NCBI GenBank assembly: GCA_035294305.1
Contig: DATGLD010000051.1
Span: forward strand, 124,001-188,000
Reading direction: 5' to 3'
DNA length: 64,000 nt
From: DASRBN01 sp035294305
GTDB lineage: Bacteria > Chloroflexota > Ktedonobacteria > Ktedonobacterales > Ktedonobacteraceae
This document shows, piece by piece, positions 1 to 8,630 of the stretch (positions are counted from its first letter, which is position 1; every line of letters begins with the position of its first letter). The notes under the pieces are model-generated. The model was not told where the DNA came from. It worked only from the letters and a program-made list of their open reading frames with translations, and ran no database searches. The position numbers and the translations under genes were made by a program.

Positions 1-315
1 ACGCGCATCGGCATCATTCGTGGGGGCCAGCTCATCGCTGTAGGTGGGGTAGAAGATCTCTTGCGCTCCACAAGCCGCTGGGAAATCGAAGTCCCCAACC
101 CCGAAAGGGCCAGTCAATTGCTGGCAAAAGTACCTATCCTGCGTTCGGTCAGCATCGAAAATGGCCTCGTCGTACTCAATGCCCCAAGCGTTCGCGGGCG
201 CGACCTCATCTACTACCTGACGCAGAACAGTATCTGGCCGGAGAGCGTGAAACGCAGTGAGGAAGACCTTGAACACATCTTCTTGCGGCTCACAGAAAAG
301 GAGGCAGGACTATGA
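1..315 (+). CDS. ABC transporter ATP-binding protein, C-terminal part (partial)
   Basis: The frame is open from the first base of the window, so the gene begins upstream. The visible 104 residues start with a stretch typical of the end of an ABC ATPase domain (IGIIRGGQLIAVGGVEDLL, the post-H-loop 'G+++A.G...L' segment) followed by the variable C-terminal domain seen in CcmA/DrrA-like ATPases and ending EDLEHIFLRLTEKE, the usual end of antibiotic-type exporters. The stop overlaps the next gene's ATG by four bases (ATGA), so the permease is translationally coupled. It would energise the neighbouring ABC-2 permease at the inner face of the membrane. The substrate cannot be told from this fragment. 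Confidence 0.85.
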   Translation, partial: TRIGIIRGGQLIAVGGVEDLLRSTSRWEIEVPNPERASQLLAKVPILRSVSIENGLVVLNAPSVRGRDLIYYLTQNSIWPESVKRSEEDLEHIFLRLTEKEAGL

Positions 316-1277
316 GCCAGGCGACCTGGCCGGCGGCACCGGCCCCTTTCCAATCAACGACCGAAGCTCGTACCGCTACTCTCTGGGAATTGACGCGCAA
401 CGAACTGTTCAAGCTCTGGCATCGCCGGCTGGTCTGGGGCATGCTGATCCTTGATCTCGTCTTCGTCTTTGCGGCGTGGTGCGTCCTCGTTTACTACGCG
501 ACAAAAACCTCAGATGGGTTTACCCCTGGACATTTATTGGGCGGAGCAAACGGGCTCAGCGATGCTATCGGGCAGCCTATGACGTTGGGAAGGCGCGCAG
601 GCGAATTCATCGCCGCCGCCCTCGGAGCGCTCACCTTCGGAGGCGAATTCAGTAGCGGCTCTATACGCCTGGTACTTAGTCGCGGCGTCAATCGGGCCTC
701 TTACCTTGCCGCCAAGTACATCGCGCTCGCTATAGCCTGCGTGGCCCTGGTCATTGCCAGCCTGCTGATGAGCATGCTGCTCAGTAATTTTCTGCTCATT
801 GTCCACCGGCCCGCTCCTACCCTGCTCAACCTTAATGGACCGACTCTGCTGGCGATACTGGGTATCTGCGGCGGTACGCTTGAGAATTTCCTGTTCTGCC
901 TGCTGTTCGGCGCAACCCTTAGCATACTCGCGCGTTCCGCGGCCTTCGGCATCGCTGCCTCATTTGGCTACCTCATCGGTGAGGATATCGCGGCGGCAGT
1001 ACTGTCCGTCATAGGAAAATCCTTGCATACATCACTCGGCAACCAGCTCGCCAATCTCCTCTTCACAACCAATCTGGACGCTTTTTACGCTAATTCGCTC
1101 CCTACATTCCTGGCAAAAGGACTCGACCAGCTTGATGGCGTCATTGCCTGCAACCTGACAGCGAAGGCTTGCGTTCCCGTCAACATCGGACAGTCATTTG
1201 CCGTAGCCTTGATATGGGCCCTGGTGCTGGGGGTTATTTCAACGTATCTCTTCATTAAGCGCGATGTGTTGCAGTGA
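312..1277 (+). CDS. ABC-2 type transporter permease
   Basis: A 321-residue integral membrane protein with about six hydrophobic segments: residues near 42-64, 95-110, 137-158, 180-205, 215-240 and 295-315. The N-terminal motif LTRNELFKLWHRRLVW is the usual cytosolic lead-in of ABC-2 permeases, and a segment with G-E-F-S-S-G-S-I-R-L-V-L-S-R-G precedes the second helix cluster, which is the conserved 'E...GT.+.ll..pv.R' region of this family. It follows the ATPase gene with a 4-bp overlap and is the last gene of that operon. The role is probably export of a small molecule or a drug; the substrate is unknown. Confidence 0.85.
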   Translation: MSQATWPAAPAPFQSTTEARTATLWELTRNELFKLWHRRLVWGMLILDLVFVFAAWCVLVYYATKTSDGFTPGHLLGGANGLSDAIGQPMTLGRRAGEFIAAALGALTFGGEFSSGSIRLVLSRGVNRASYLAAKYIALAIACVALVIASLLMSMLLSNFLLIVHRPAPTLLNLNGPTLLAILGICGGTLENFLFCLLFGATLSILARSAAFGIAASFGYLIGEDIAAAVLSVIGKSLHTSLGNQLANLLFTTNLDAFYANSLPTFLAKGLDQLDGVIACNLTAKACVPVNIGQSFAVALIWALVLGVISTYLFIKRDVLQ

Positions 1278-1714
1278 AGAACTGCATCTACTGTATGATT
1301 CCTCACTCACAGGTCGCTCATTAGAAGACCCGACCCCTGGCATATCAGCATGCTGAGGATAGGAGCCGTAGCGCTGAGTGTAGCAAAAGGCTACGGCTCC
1401 TATCCTCAGCATGCCCGGGTGATGACAGCCATACATACTGCCAGTGAATTTAAAAAGTATTATCGATAGCTATAGAACACTACCAAAAAAGATACACAGT
1501 AAATCATTCCTCTTGAATTTCATCGAATTCTTGGGTAAAATTATCAGGGTCAGGTAACTTCCACTGTCGAAAATACCTGCGTAGCATGGATGTTACATAA
1601 AGTCTTGGAACCAGGTAGGACTGTGTAGTACTAGAAAAGCCCTGCATTGCCCGCTACAGCACTTTTCTGCCACACATGAACCAGGGGGGCTTCCATCAAA
1701 GAACGGAGTTTCAT
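1278..1714. other. Intergenic region with long hairpin
   Basis: No supported gene. The only clear structure is the perfect inverted repeat at 1348-1414 (separate entry). The remainder is AT-richer and would contain the promoter of the receiver gene, but no convincing -35/-10 pair could be assigned. Confidence 0.5.
1348..1414. terminator. Perfect hairpin downstream of ABC permease
   Basis: Arms 1348-1372 and 1390-1414 are perfect reverse complements (25 bp) around a 17-nt loop. There is no T-tract. It lies 70 bp after the permease stop and resembles the other long gene-end hairpins in this window, so a transcript end or mRNA-stabilising role is inferred. Confidence 0.55.
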
Positions 1715-2107
1715 ATGACGGCATGCATCCTTGTAGTTAATGACCAGCCCGCCATTTCGGACCTCTATTATGACCTGTTGAACAGCGACGAGTATGAACT
1801 TGAACTGTCCGATTATACCTTTGAAAACCTGGAGACCATCGAGCGCCTCCATCCGACCCTCATCATCCTGGATTTTCCGGTATTGAACCGCTCCAGGTCC
1901 TGGCTATTGCTGGACCAATTGAAGATGCACCCGGCCACGACTTCTATTCCGCTTATTCTCTGTTCTGCCGCCAGGAGAGATATCCGAGAACAGGAGGATT
2001 ATCTGCAGCAGCAAGGCATAGTTATATACTACAAACCTTTCCATCCTGAGGCTTTTGTCCAGATGGTGCAACAAATGGTACGCACTCCTATACGCAAGGT
2101 ATGCTAA
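1715..2107 (+). CDS. Stand-alone response-regulator receiver domain protein
   Basis: A 130-residue CheY-like protein with no output domain. Visible receiver features: beta-1 ILVVND with acidic pocket residue D10 (the usual second acid is N9), phospho-acceptor D53 in LIILDF, S84 in the beta-4 LILCSA position, and K107 in IVIYYKPF. The start at 1715 is preferred over an in-frame ATG at 1676 because a ribosome-binding sequence (acggag) sits 7 bases upstream and the receiver fold begins immediately after it. The C-terminus overlaps the 3' end of the convergent kinase gene by four bases. It probably relays or buffers phosphate from a histidine kinase encoded elsewhere; no partner kinase is adjacent. 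Confidence 0.8.
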   Translation: MTACILVVNDQPAISDLYYDLLNSDEYELELSDYTFENLETIERLHPTLIILDFPVLNRSRSWLLLDQLKMHPATTSIPLILCSAARRDIREQEDYLQQQGIVIYYKPFHPEAFVQMVQQMVRTPIRKVC

Positions 2108-3507
2108 TGGCCACGCTTCCGGCGCATGGGATGTTTCTTATTTCCACGCGGGACAGCTTTCTGCCCGCGCTTGCCTTTTTTCGCGCGAATTTTATGCCCG
2201 GCTTTCGATGAATGGGACCCACGAAGATGTCCCGGAGACTTCGCCGGGCCGGAGCGCACGGCCACAGTCACCCCCGCTGGCAACGGTGGAGTATATCCTG
2301 GTCTGTTTCCCGACACCACCCGTGGTAAGGCAACGTGCGCATCAATTGTTGTACCTGTCTGTCGTGTCACATCGCCATCACCGGCCTGCGCAGGCTTTCC
2401 CTGGCTCATGGCAGCAGGTGCCATCGCATTGCCAGATACGGCGTCACTATCTAGTACAGGCGAGCTGCTATGCGTAAAATCTTTCCCCAGCAACAAACCC
2501 AACGAAAGTGGCAGGGCCATCAAAACGAGCATTGACAGCGATACGGTTATCTTTTTTCTCGCCTGCCATGAGCCATACAGCCAGCGCCTCTTATATGCTG
2601 CCCGGCTTTCATCTCTCTTGCGCTGTACTACCTGTATCGTAGGAAGCGAAAGTGTTACCGGATCCGGGAAGACATCCTGCCTACCACCGCCTATCAAGGC
2701 CTGTGTATACGCCAGAGCCATTGCTTGCGCGTCAGGAAAACGGTGCTGCGGGTTTTTGTCCAATGCGCGCAGGATCACCTGCTCTACCGCTCGCGAAATA
2801 TGTGGATTCAAGGACGAGGGCGGCAGTGGCGGTTCCTGCGCGTGTTTCCAACAGATAGCCAGCGCGTCAGTACCGGTAAAAGGAAGCCGGCCCGTCAACA
2901 TCTGATAGAGCAGAATACCGAGCGCGTAAATATCACTATGAATGCTATAAGGCATCTCAGCCAGCTCTGGCGCCATATAGTGCGGTGTGCCGATCAGGCA
3001 ACCGGGTTGGGTGATGCCGGTCTCCACATCCAACGTCTTTGCCAGGCCGAAGTCCGCCAGGTAGACATACACTTCATCTGATGTATCGAGCAATACATTC
3101 GACGGTTTGATATCCCGGTGTACGATTCCATGCTCATGCGCGCACTGAAGCGCCCCGGCCAGTTGCGCCAACATATTGCCAGCCTCTTGCTGTGTCATTG
3201 TCTGCCGCGCCAGCCGTTCGCGCAAATTTCCTCGCCGCATATAGGGCATGACGAGGTAACAATAAGCGCCGGTACAGCCATCATCCAGCAGGGGTAAAAT
3301 ATGTGGATGGGCAAGTGCGCGCAGGATAGCAACCTCACGTTGCAGGCGCAGGCTGTACTCCGGAGAATCGCTGGCGACCAGCTTGACAGCGACTTGCCGA
3401 TGCGCCTGCTCGTCAAAGGCCAGAACGACTTCCGACATGCCACCGTAGTACAGGGTTTGCAGCAAACGATAGCGTTCCCCAATAACCATAGTGCAATCTT
3501 GCAGCAT
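2104..3507 (-). CDS. Membrane-anchored Ser/Thr protein kinase with basic C-terminal tail
   Basis: A 467-residue Hanks-type kinase. Visible motifs: Gly-loop YYGGMSEV (first Gly replaced), VAIK-like AVKL lysine at residue 42, catalytic HRDIKPSN at 130-137, DFGLAK at 152-157, and an APE motif in GTPHYMAPELAE. A single transmembrane segment follows near residue 320-345 and the extracellular tail is Pro/Ser/Gly-rich, ending in a strongly basic stretch of Lys, Arg and Gly. An in-frame GTG at 3552 lies inside a dispersed repeat, so ATG 3507 with aggaaag upstream is preferred. It probably senses the cell surface and phosphorylates cytosolic targets; two paralogs occur at 44.8 and 46.3 kb. No PASTA repeats are seen. 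Confidence 0.85.
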   Translation of the reverse strand: MLQDCTMVIGERYRLLQTLYYGGMSEVVLAFDEQAHRQVAVKLVASDSPEYSLRLQREVAILRALAHPHILPLLDDGCTGAYCYLVMPYMRRGNLRERLARQTMTQQEAGNMLAQLAGALQCAHEHGIVHRDIKPSNVLLDTSDEVYVYLADFGLAKTLDVETGITQPGCLIGTPHYMAPELAEMPYSIHSDIYALGILLYQMLTGRLPFTGTDALAICWKHAQEPPLPPSSLNPHISRAVEQVILRALDKNPQHRFPDAQAMALAYTQALIGGGRQDVFPDPVTLSLPTIQVVQRKRDESRAAYKRRWLYGSWQARKKITVSLSMLVLMALPLSLGLLLGKDFTHSSSPVLDSDAVSGNAMAPAAMSQGKPAQAGDGDVTRQTGTTIDAHVALPRVVSGNRPGYTPPLPAGVTVAVRSGPAKSPGHLRGSHSSKAGHKIRAKKGKRGQKAVPRGNKKHPMRRKRGH

Positions 3508-3934
3508 GCTCTGTGCTCTTTCCTTTCCTCGCCGGGGTACCAGGACAGGCACCAGGCGCTGTCCCTACCGCAGAGGTAGCTACACTGTGTCCTGTCCCAC
3601 CCACGCCATTGCCTGCGTCATCAGGGCATAGGAAAGGGCAGACCGCATGGATTGGTACAGGGGCTAACTTCTTCTCACTTCACACATGTTATACGGCCTC
3701 TCCCATTTTTTCGTGACGCCATAACCATCCTGTCGAGATCCGTTGACTTTGGAAACCGTGTTAGCCTCTTTAATTCCTTGAGTATAACTCCAGTTGAGTA
3801 CCAGGAATGTATGCGAACAAGTATTCTAATTTGTGGAAAAGTGATTTCTTAAAACGAGCAACAAACATCCTGGTAGAGATAAATCGATCTTTGCTATCTT
3901 TAGTCTGTAGAATGAATTATCCTATTCTCTCGCT
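3508..3934. other. Intergenic region upstream of the R-M island
   Basis: No gene supported. It holds a copy of the GTAGGGACAGCGCC-type repeat (3542-3568). Base composition becomes AT-rich towards the controller gene. No clear Shine-Dalgarno precedes that gene, so its transcript may be nearly leaderless. A possible -10 hexamer (tagaat, 3908-3913) has no good -35. Confidence 0.4.
3542..3568. repeat. Dispersed repeat family A, copy 1 (degenerate)
   Basis: Contains the shared core GGACAGGCACCAGGCGCTG followed by TCCCTAC, also found at 22980-23028, 39161-39231, 44641-44711 and 46183-46226. This copy is a half-site rather than a full palindrome. It creates a false upstream start for the Ser/Thr kinase gene. 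Confidence 0.6.
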
Positions 3935-4195
3935 ATGAAAAGCACATCCCTGGCTAAGCGGCTTGGCTCGTTGATCAGGCACTTTCGTCTTGAAGTAGGA
4001 ATATCACAAGAAGAGTTTGCGGATCGCTGTGGCTTACATCGCACTTATATTGGCTCAATTGAACGTGGAGAAAAGACGATCACTATTGAAACAGCCAGAA
4101 AGATTGCGCAGGCACTAGGTATACCTCTTTCGAGTATTTTTTTAGAGTTAGAGCGGTTAGAAGCGGAGCAGCACGATCATAATGACAATAACTGA
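3935..4195 (+). CDS. XRE-family helix-turn-helix regulator (R-M controller protein)
   Basis: An 86-residue protein made almost wholly of a Cro/C1-type HTH domain: LGSLIRHFRLEVGISQEEFA, then CGLHRTYIGSIERGEKTITI and the helix ARKIAQALGIPLSSIF. This matches controller (C) proteins of type II restriction-modification systems in size and sequence style. It overlaps the endonuclease gene by 14 bp, the usual C-R arrangement. In known systems the C protein binds its own promoter, first boosting and then limiting C and R expression so that the methyltransferase acts first in a new host. No Shine-Dalgarno is visible, as is common for leaderless C genes. Confidence 0.85.
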   Translation: MKSTSLAKRLGSLIRHFRLEVGISQEEFADRCGLHRTYIGSIERGEKTITIETARKIAQALGIPLSSIFLELERLEAEQHDHNDNN

Positions 4196-5054
4196 GGCTA
4201 ATTATTTCTCTATTCGTTCCAACTTGCTCCACAAAGAACAATCAAAAATTTTGGCGATAGAACAGAAATACATGCAATTTTTACTAGACGTTCTACTGAG
4301 CGCCGCAAGTACCATTTACTATGATTTCTCGCAGGCTATGGAATTAAAGCCATTTTGGGTTAATTATTCTCCAGTTCAACGCGGCAGATCGCCTAGAGGC
4401 ACTTCAATTCCCTGGGGAGAAGTAGGTGAAAAGACTATCAGCGCAAGTTTGATACGGGCTATATCGCTGAAAGAGCCGTCAATTACCTATCCTGGACTTC
4501 CGCTTGGAGGCGATATTCGTTTTGCAGCTGATGATGCTCTTATTCACTTAGACATAAAATTGACTGGCCCTAACGACAACCCTGATGAGATCGTAGCAAG
4601 TCCGCACCAGGTATCAGGTGATGGACTTTTCTGGCAAAACGGGGTGTTTAACTCTCCCGTCAAGGTAGCCGGATCAAAAGCAGAAATGAATTTCCAGCCA
4701 GAACTTCCTCCGTTCTATGTTCTAGATAATCGGATACTTTTATGCCTGACCTATTTCATTAAGGCAGTTTATATCGTCAAGGATTTAGGAATCCAACCAC
4801 TTCACTATTTTGAGTTAGTGTCTGTACCAAATGGATTACTACTATTCGACGGCCCAAATTACGCCCAAACTCGAGGATTGTTTATCCCTGGTAAGGATAT
4901 AAGGAAGCACCCAAAGAAACGTACGCGCATCAGGCTTGCACCATTAGCAACACTAGATGACTGGCGCTGCATTAAAATAGAACAAATAGATACAGAATGG
5001 TGCGCTATGACACGATCTAATATCAGTCAGTTGCCTCACCCTCCAATAGCCTGA
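4182..5054 (+). CDS. BglI-like type II restriction endonuclease
   Basis: A 290-residue protein. From memory of the BglI sequence, several blocks match in order: KPFWVNYSPVQRG (BglI HPFWMNYPPLDRG), IPWGEVGEK, GLPLGGDIRF, LDIKLTGPND, SPHQVSGDG, PPFYVLDNR and SVPNGLLLF. The catalytic set is seen as D111, D124 and K126 (D-x12-D-I-K), equivalent to D116/D142/K144 of BglI. Length is close to BglI (299 residues). BglI cuts GCCNNNNNGGC with 3' overhangs; the same specificity is likely but not proven. The gene follows the controller gene with a 14-bp overlap and ends 32 bp inside the convergent methyltransferase gene. Low GC relative to neighbours suggests horizontal acquisition of the cassette. Confidence 0.88.
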   Translation: MTITEANYFSIRSNLLHKEQSKILAIEQKYMQFLLDVLLSAASTIYYDFSQAMELKPFWVNYSPVQRGRSPRGTSIPWGEVGEKTISASLIRAISLKEPSITYPGLPLGGDIRFAADDALIHLDIKLTGPNDNPDEIVASPHQVSGDGLFWQNGVFNSPVKVAGSKAEMNFQPELPPFYVLDNRILLCLTYFIKAVYIVKDLGIQPLHYFELVSVPNGLLLFDGPNYAQTRGLFIPGKDIRKHPKKRTRIRLAPLATLDDWRCIKIEQIDTEWCAMTRSNISQLPHPPIA

Positions 5055-6045
5055 GTTGCCTGGGGGAATATTGGTATACTTGCCTATTATACGCCTCGAC
5101 AGTTTCTTCAAAAAGCGATTTCCTTTGTATTTCTTGCTCACATGCTTTGCGAGCCATTTCTACATACTGCGGTAACAATTCAATACCAAGGTAATTTCTT
5201 CCCTCCTGAATGGCTGCCAGTGCTGTTGTCCCACTGCCCATAAAACAATCCAGAACTATATCTCCAGGAGAGGTTAATAGTTTGATTACGCGCCTGGGTA
5301 ATTCAATGGGAAATTTTGCTTCGTGGTCATCATTGGCGCGTACGGAGGGAATCATCCATACTGCGCGCGAGCCCCAGCTGCCCCATTCTTCGTTTGTCAG
5401 CTTACTTCTATCAATCACAGTTATCCCAGGTTTCCAGAAGAAATAGAGATACTCAAACTCATCGACAGAACGATAGGATAATGTATGCCATTTTGAATTT
5501 TCCCATGCTGCATCTTTCACCCAGATGCGCCGATCATAAAGATAAAGATTTGCTAGAGAAGCTGCATTTTCAATCATTCCCCCAACTAAGTGAACACGTG
5601 TCTGGCAATCATACTTACCACCGCGAATATTATTACCGTTAAGCCGGCGATCTATAGTTTGCTCGCTACAGCCAAGAAGTGCTGCAAGCTGGTAGCGATT
5701 GTAATACGGATAGGCGGCTTTGGCCGCCAGTACATCTTCTCTTGTCACATCTGCTCGCTGGCGGCGTAGATTGACTGCTTGAAAACGAGGCATTGTAGGA
5801 TCAGGGAAAGCAAGTATATCAGCAATATTCACAACAAGAAATCCACCCGGTTTGAGTATGGGATAATGTAAACCAATCACCTCTCTTAATAAGTCTACCC
5901 ACTGCTCGTAGGACATATCTTTTTCATAATCCTTGCCTACATGATAAGGAGGTGACCATACACTACAAGTAATGGAATCGGGTTCAATCTGGCACAGTAA
6001 CTCACGTGCATCTCCAACGTGGATCTGGTTAATCTCTAAAGACAT
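5023..6045 (-). CDS. DNA methyltransferase of the BglI-like R-M system (probable N4-cytosine)
   Basis: A 340-residue beta-class methyltransferase: catalytic motif IV SPPY at residues 31-34 comes first and the AdoMet motif I DCFMGSGTT at 266-274 comes near the C-terminus. SPPY is typical of N4-cytosine enzymes, which suits a GC-rich target. Between them lies a helix-turn-helix-like insert (about 115-136, NRYQLAALLGCSEQTIDRRL), possibly part of target recognition. ATG 6045 has a strong ribosome site (ggagg) 9 bases upstream. The gene converges on the endonuclease gene with a 32-bp 3' overlap. It should protect the host from the BglI-like nuclease. Confidence 0.88.
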   Translation of the reverse strand: MSLEINQIHVGDARELLCQIEPDSITCSVWSPPYHVGKDYEKDMSYEQWVDLLREVIGLHYPILKPGGFLVVNIADILAFPDPTMPRFQAVNLRRQRADVTREDVLAAKAAYPYYNRYQLAALLGCSEQTIDRRLNGNNIRGGKYDCQTRVHLVGGMIENAASLANLYLYDRRIWVKDAAWENSKWHTLSYRSVDEFEYLYFFWKPGITVIDRSKLTNEEWGSWGSRAVWMIPSVRANDDHEAKFPIELPRRVIKLLTSPGDIVLDCFMGSGTTALAAIQEGRNYLGIELLPQYVEMARKACEQEIQRKSLFEETVEAYNRQVYQYSPRQLRLLEGEATD

Positions 6046-6077
6046 TCGGTGCTTCCTCCGTCACTTGTTTACAATTG

Positions 6078-6106
6078 AAAATAGCATAAAACGAGAGAAT
6101 TGTAAA
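6078..6106 (-). promoter_or_regulatory. Promoter of the methyltransferase gene
   Basis: On the minus strand TTTACA (6106-6101), 17-bp spacer, TATTTT (6083-6078), 32 bp upstream of the ATG. An inverted repeat TTTACAATT/AATTGTAAA (6068-6076 and 6098-6106) overlaps both boxes and could be an operator. Confidence 0.55.
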
Positions 6107-6277
6107 TCATGCCTGATCGCATTTTGTTGCTATCCACTTGACGACCACCTACTACGGGCGTATGCTTGACGAGAGTCTAAGCACGCCATGCAGAGCTAGT
6201 ATCTTCATTCAAAGAAAGCACAACAGGCGCGTGGTTTTAAGATGAGACAATAACCCACAAAAGAAAGGATACTCTCT

Positions 6278-7645
6278 ATGACCCAATTAGAAAGTTACAT
6301 GACAGAGCATGAAGCCCGCTTTCTGGACGACCTGAAAGGTTGGCTGCGCATCCCCAGCATCAGCACGCTGCCGGAGCATGCCGGCGATATCCAGTGGGCC
6401 GCGGAATACGGCGCGAACCAGTTGCGCGGCATCGGTTTTGATAACGTCGAGGTAATCAAGACGCAGCATCACCCGCTCATCTATGGTGAATGGCTCAAAG
6501 CGCCCGGCAAGCCTACCGTTCTCATTTATGGGCATTATGATGTGCAGCCGGTCGATCCCATCGACTTGTGGAACACGCCACCGTTTGAGCCAACCATTCG
6601 TGGCGATAATCTGTATGCGCGCGGCGCGTGCGATGATAAGGGCCAGACCATGCTGGTATTCAAAGCCCTTGAATCGCTGATGGCCGTCAATGGCAAACTG
6701 CCCGTCAACGTCAAAGTGTTGATCGAGGGCGAGGAAGAGGCCGGCGGCGAATCCATTGACCAGTATGTCAGGGCGCATCCTGAGCGCTTGCAGTGTGATG
6801 TGGCTTTTATTTGCGATACCGGTATGCCCTCCAAAGACATTCCCGCGCTCGTCAATGGACTGCGCGGCATCGTCTATACCGAGGTCGAGGTGCGCGGCGC
6901 GAAACGCGACCTGCATTCGGGCGAATTTGGCGGCGTGGCTCCCAATCCACTGCACGCGCTGGCGCTGATCATCAGCGGTCTGAAAGATGCCCAGGGGCAT
7001 ATTCATATTCCCGGCCTGTATGACAAGGTGCGCCAGCCTACGCAGGCGGAAAAGGAGTTCTGGCGGAACGATCCGCTGCATATCAACGAGTCGCTGCTCG
7101 AAGAGATGGGGGTCTCACAGTTCTCAGGTGAGAACGAATATCCGCCTATGGAGCGCATCTCTGCCCGCCCGACGTTAGAGGTGCACGGCATCAGCGGCGG
7201 CTTCACGGGCGAGGGCGCTAAGACGGTCATTCCTGCCGTCGCCAAAGCCAAGATCAGCCTGCGCCTGCCCGCCGATTTGAAATCGGACGAAGTCTTTACG
7301 CTCTTCGAGCGGCGGGTGAAAGAACTGGCCCCGGCGGGAGTGCAGGTTTCCGTTCAGAATATACACGGCGGTGAAGGCGTGCTATTCCCGGCGGACAGCG
7401 CGCCCATCCAGGCGGCGGCGAGCGCGCTGAAGGAAGTATACGGCAAAGAGCCGATTTTCTTGCGCGAAGGCGGCTCCATCCCCATCGCGGCGCTGTTCTA
7501 CGAAATCTTGCGCGCCTCTGTCGTTATGATGGGCTTTGGCCTGCCGGACGATAACCTGCACGCGCCCAATGAAAAATACTCGCTGTCCCAGTTTTACAAG
7601 GGCATTCGCACGGTAGCTAGCTTCTTGCAGAAGCTAGGCGAATAA
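6278..7645 (+). CDS. M20 family metallopeptidase / dipeptidase
   Basis: A 455-residue cytosolic di-zinc peptidase of the M20 (ArgE/DapE/carnosinase-like) family. Metal-site motifs are seen: YGHYDVQP with H86 and D88, ARGACDDKGQ with the bridging D119, and EGEEEAGGES with the catalytic E152 and ligand E153. A dimerisation domain follows from about residue 190 to 330 and a final His is in DNLHAPNEK. aaagga lies upstream of ATG 6278. It probably hydrolyses dipeptides or N-acyl amino acids; the substrate is not deducible. The stop codon lies within the arm of a 27-bp hairpin shared with the convergent dioxygenase gene. Confidence 0.9.
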   Translation: MTQLESYMTEHEARFLDDLKGWLRIPSISTLPEHAGDIQWAAEYGANQLRGIGFDNVEVIKTQHHPLIYGEWLKAPGKPTVLIYGHYDVQPVDPIDLWNTPPFEPTIRGDNLYARGACDDKGQTMLVFKALESLMAVNGKLPVNVKVLIEGEEEAGGESIDQYVRAHPERLQCDVAFICDTGMPSKDIPALVNGLRGIVYTEVEVRGAKRDLHSGEFGGVAPNPLHALALIISGLKDAQGHIHIPGLYDKVRQPTQAEKEFWRNDPLHINESLLEEMGVSQFSGENEYPPMERISARPTLEVHGISGGFTGEGAKTVIPAVAKAKISLRLPADLKSDEVFTLFERRVKELAPAGVQVSVQNIHGGEGVLFPADSAPIQAAASALKEVYGKEPIFLREGGSIPIAALFYEILRASVVMMGFGLPDDNLHAPNEKYSLSQFYKGIRTVASFLQKLGE

Positions 7646-7702
7646 TAGGTATCCACGCAGAATTACGCTCAGCGGGCGTAATTCTGCGTGGATACCTATT
7701 AT
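7642..7702. terminator. Bidirectional hairpin between convergent genes
   Basis: Arms 7642-7668 and 7676-7702 are perfect complements (27 bp) with a 7-nt loop. The TAA of the peptidase (7643-7645) and the TAA of the dioxygenase (7699-7701 on minus) sit at mirrored positions in the arms. It would end transcripts from both sides. Confidence 0.75.
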
Positions 7703-8412
7703 CTCAATCCCTGTTCATCCGCGATCTTCGTCAGCTGGTTGCGCACTTCCCATAGGTCGGGGTAGAAGACATCTTTCAGCGTGAGTTCGAGCAGTTCCAT
7801 CGGGGTGCCACCGGTGCCGACGGAGCCTGGGCCGATCATGCGCCGCGCCAGCTTGAAATGCTGGGTGCGGAACATCTGGAACACCTCGTCGTAATCGGTC
7901 AGCGCCTCGGCCAGCGCCATCAGCAGCGGATACTTATCCGCGTGGATATATACTTCTGGCAGTGTGACATGCTCGTGTTCGAGCAGCGCGACAAAATCAT
8001 TCCATAAGAGCGGCGAGATGGTCATCAACGCGTGGAAGCCGGGTGAGTCCGTGCCCGCGCCATCGCCCAGCACCTTGCGGAAGCCATGGAAATCCCAGGG
8101 CGTCATCGTCTCCAACATGCGCAGATTAGCCAGCATCAGGTGTTGTGTCTTGATTACGCGATCCATCAGGCGCAGGGCCGGGGGTATATTGAACTGCTGG
8201 AGCAGCGTGCGAATGGTGCGCAGCTCGAAGGCCGATTCCTTCCACCACAGCTCGAACACCTGGTGAACCACCTGAAACTGTAACTCGTCATGATGAGCTA
8301 ACTCGCTCTCAGGCTTCTGCAGCGAGAGGAGTTCTTCTGTACGCAAATAGCGCTCGTACACGCTCTCTCCGGGCGCGCGTTTCGCCTTATGGGGAGCCAT
8401 ATTCTTTACCAT
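7699..8412 (-). CDS. kynA: Tryptophan 2,3-dioxygenase
   Basis: About 237 residues. The family signature is clear: YERYLRTEELLSLQ, HHDELQFQVVHQVFELWWK (heme-distal His and Gln region), the MDRVIKTQHLMLANLRMLETMTP helix set (substrate and heme face), and FRKVLGDGAGTDSPGF. The reaction opens the indole ring of L-tryptophan to N-formylkynurenine using O2 and heme. ATG 8412 (gaagg about 12 bases upstream) is chosen over an in-frame start at 8487 because the extra 25 residues are not family-like. No other kynurenine-pathway gene is nearby. Confidence 0.9.
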   Translation of the reverse strand: MVKNMAPHKAKRAPGESVYERYLRTEELLSLQKPESELAHHDELQFQVVHQVFELWWKESAFELRTIRTLLQQFNIPPALRLMDRVIKTQHLMLANLRMLETMTPWDFHGFRKVLGDGAGTDSPGFHALMTISPLLWNDFVALLEHEHVTLPEVYIHADKYPLLMALAEALTDYDEVFQMFRTQHFKLARRMIGPGSVGTGGTPMELLELTLKDVFYPDLWEVRNQLTKIADEQGLR

Positions 8413-8630
8413 AGGATAGCGGTTCCTTCCTTCTCTGGAATGCCAACAAAGACTCCGGCGTCTATCTATCAAAAGCATATCACACAACCCTCAAGAGGGT
8501 AAGGGTAGAATTATCCGTAATCTTTTCGCTTTCTCATGAATTCTGACAACCGAATCGGGCAATCGGAACCCAGGTCACCCCGTCCCTACAGTAACCTTTT
8601 GCAACAAATCTGGGACTTTAGAATAGATGT

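Noticed and set aside
3508..3552. GTG start of the first Ser/Thr kinase at 3552
   Set aside because: Lies in a dispersed repeat; ATG 3507 has a ribosome site and fits kinase N-termini.
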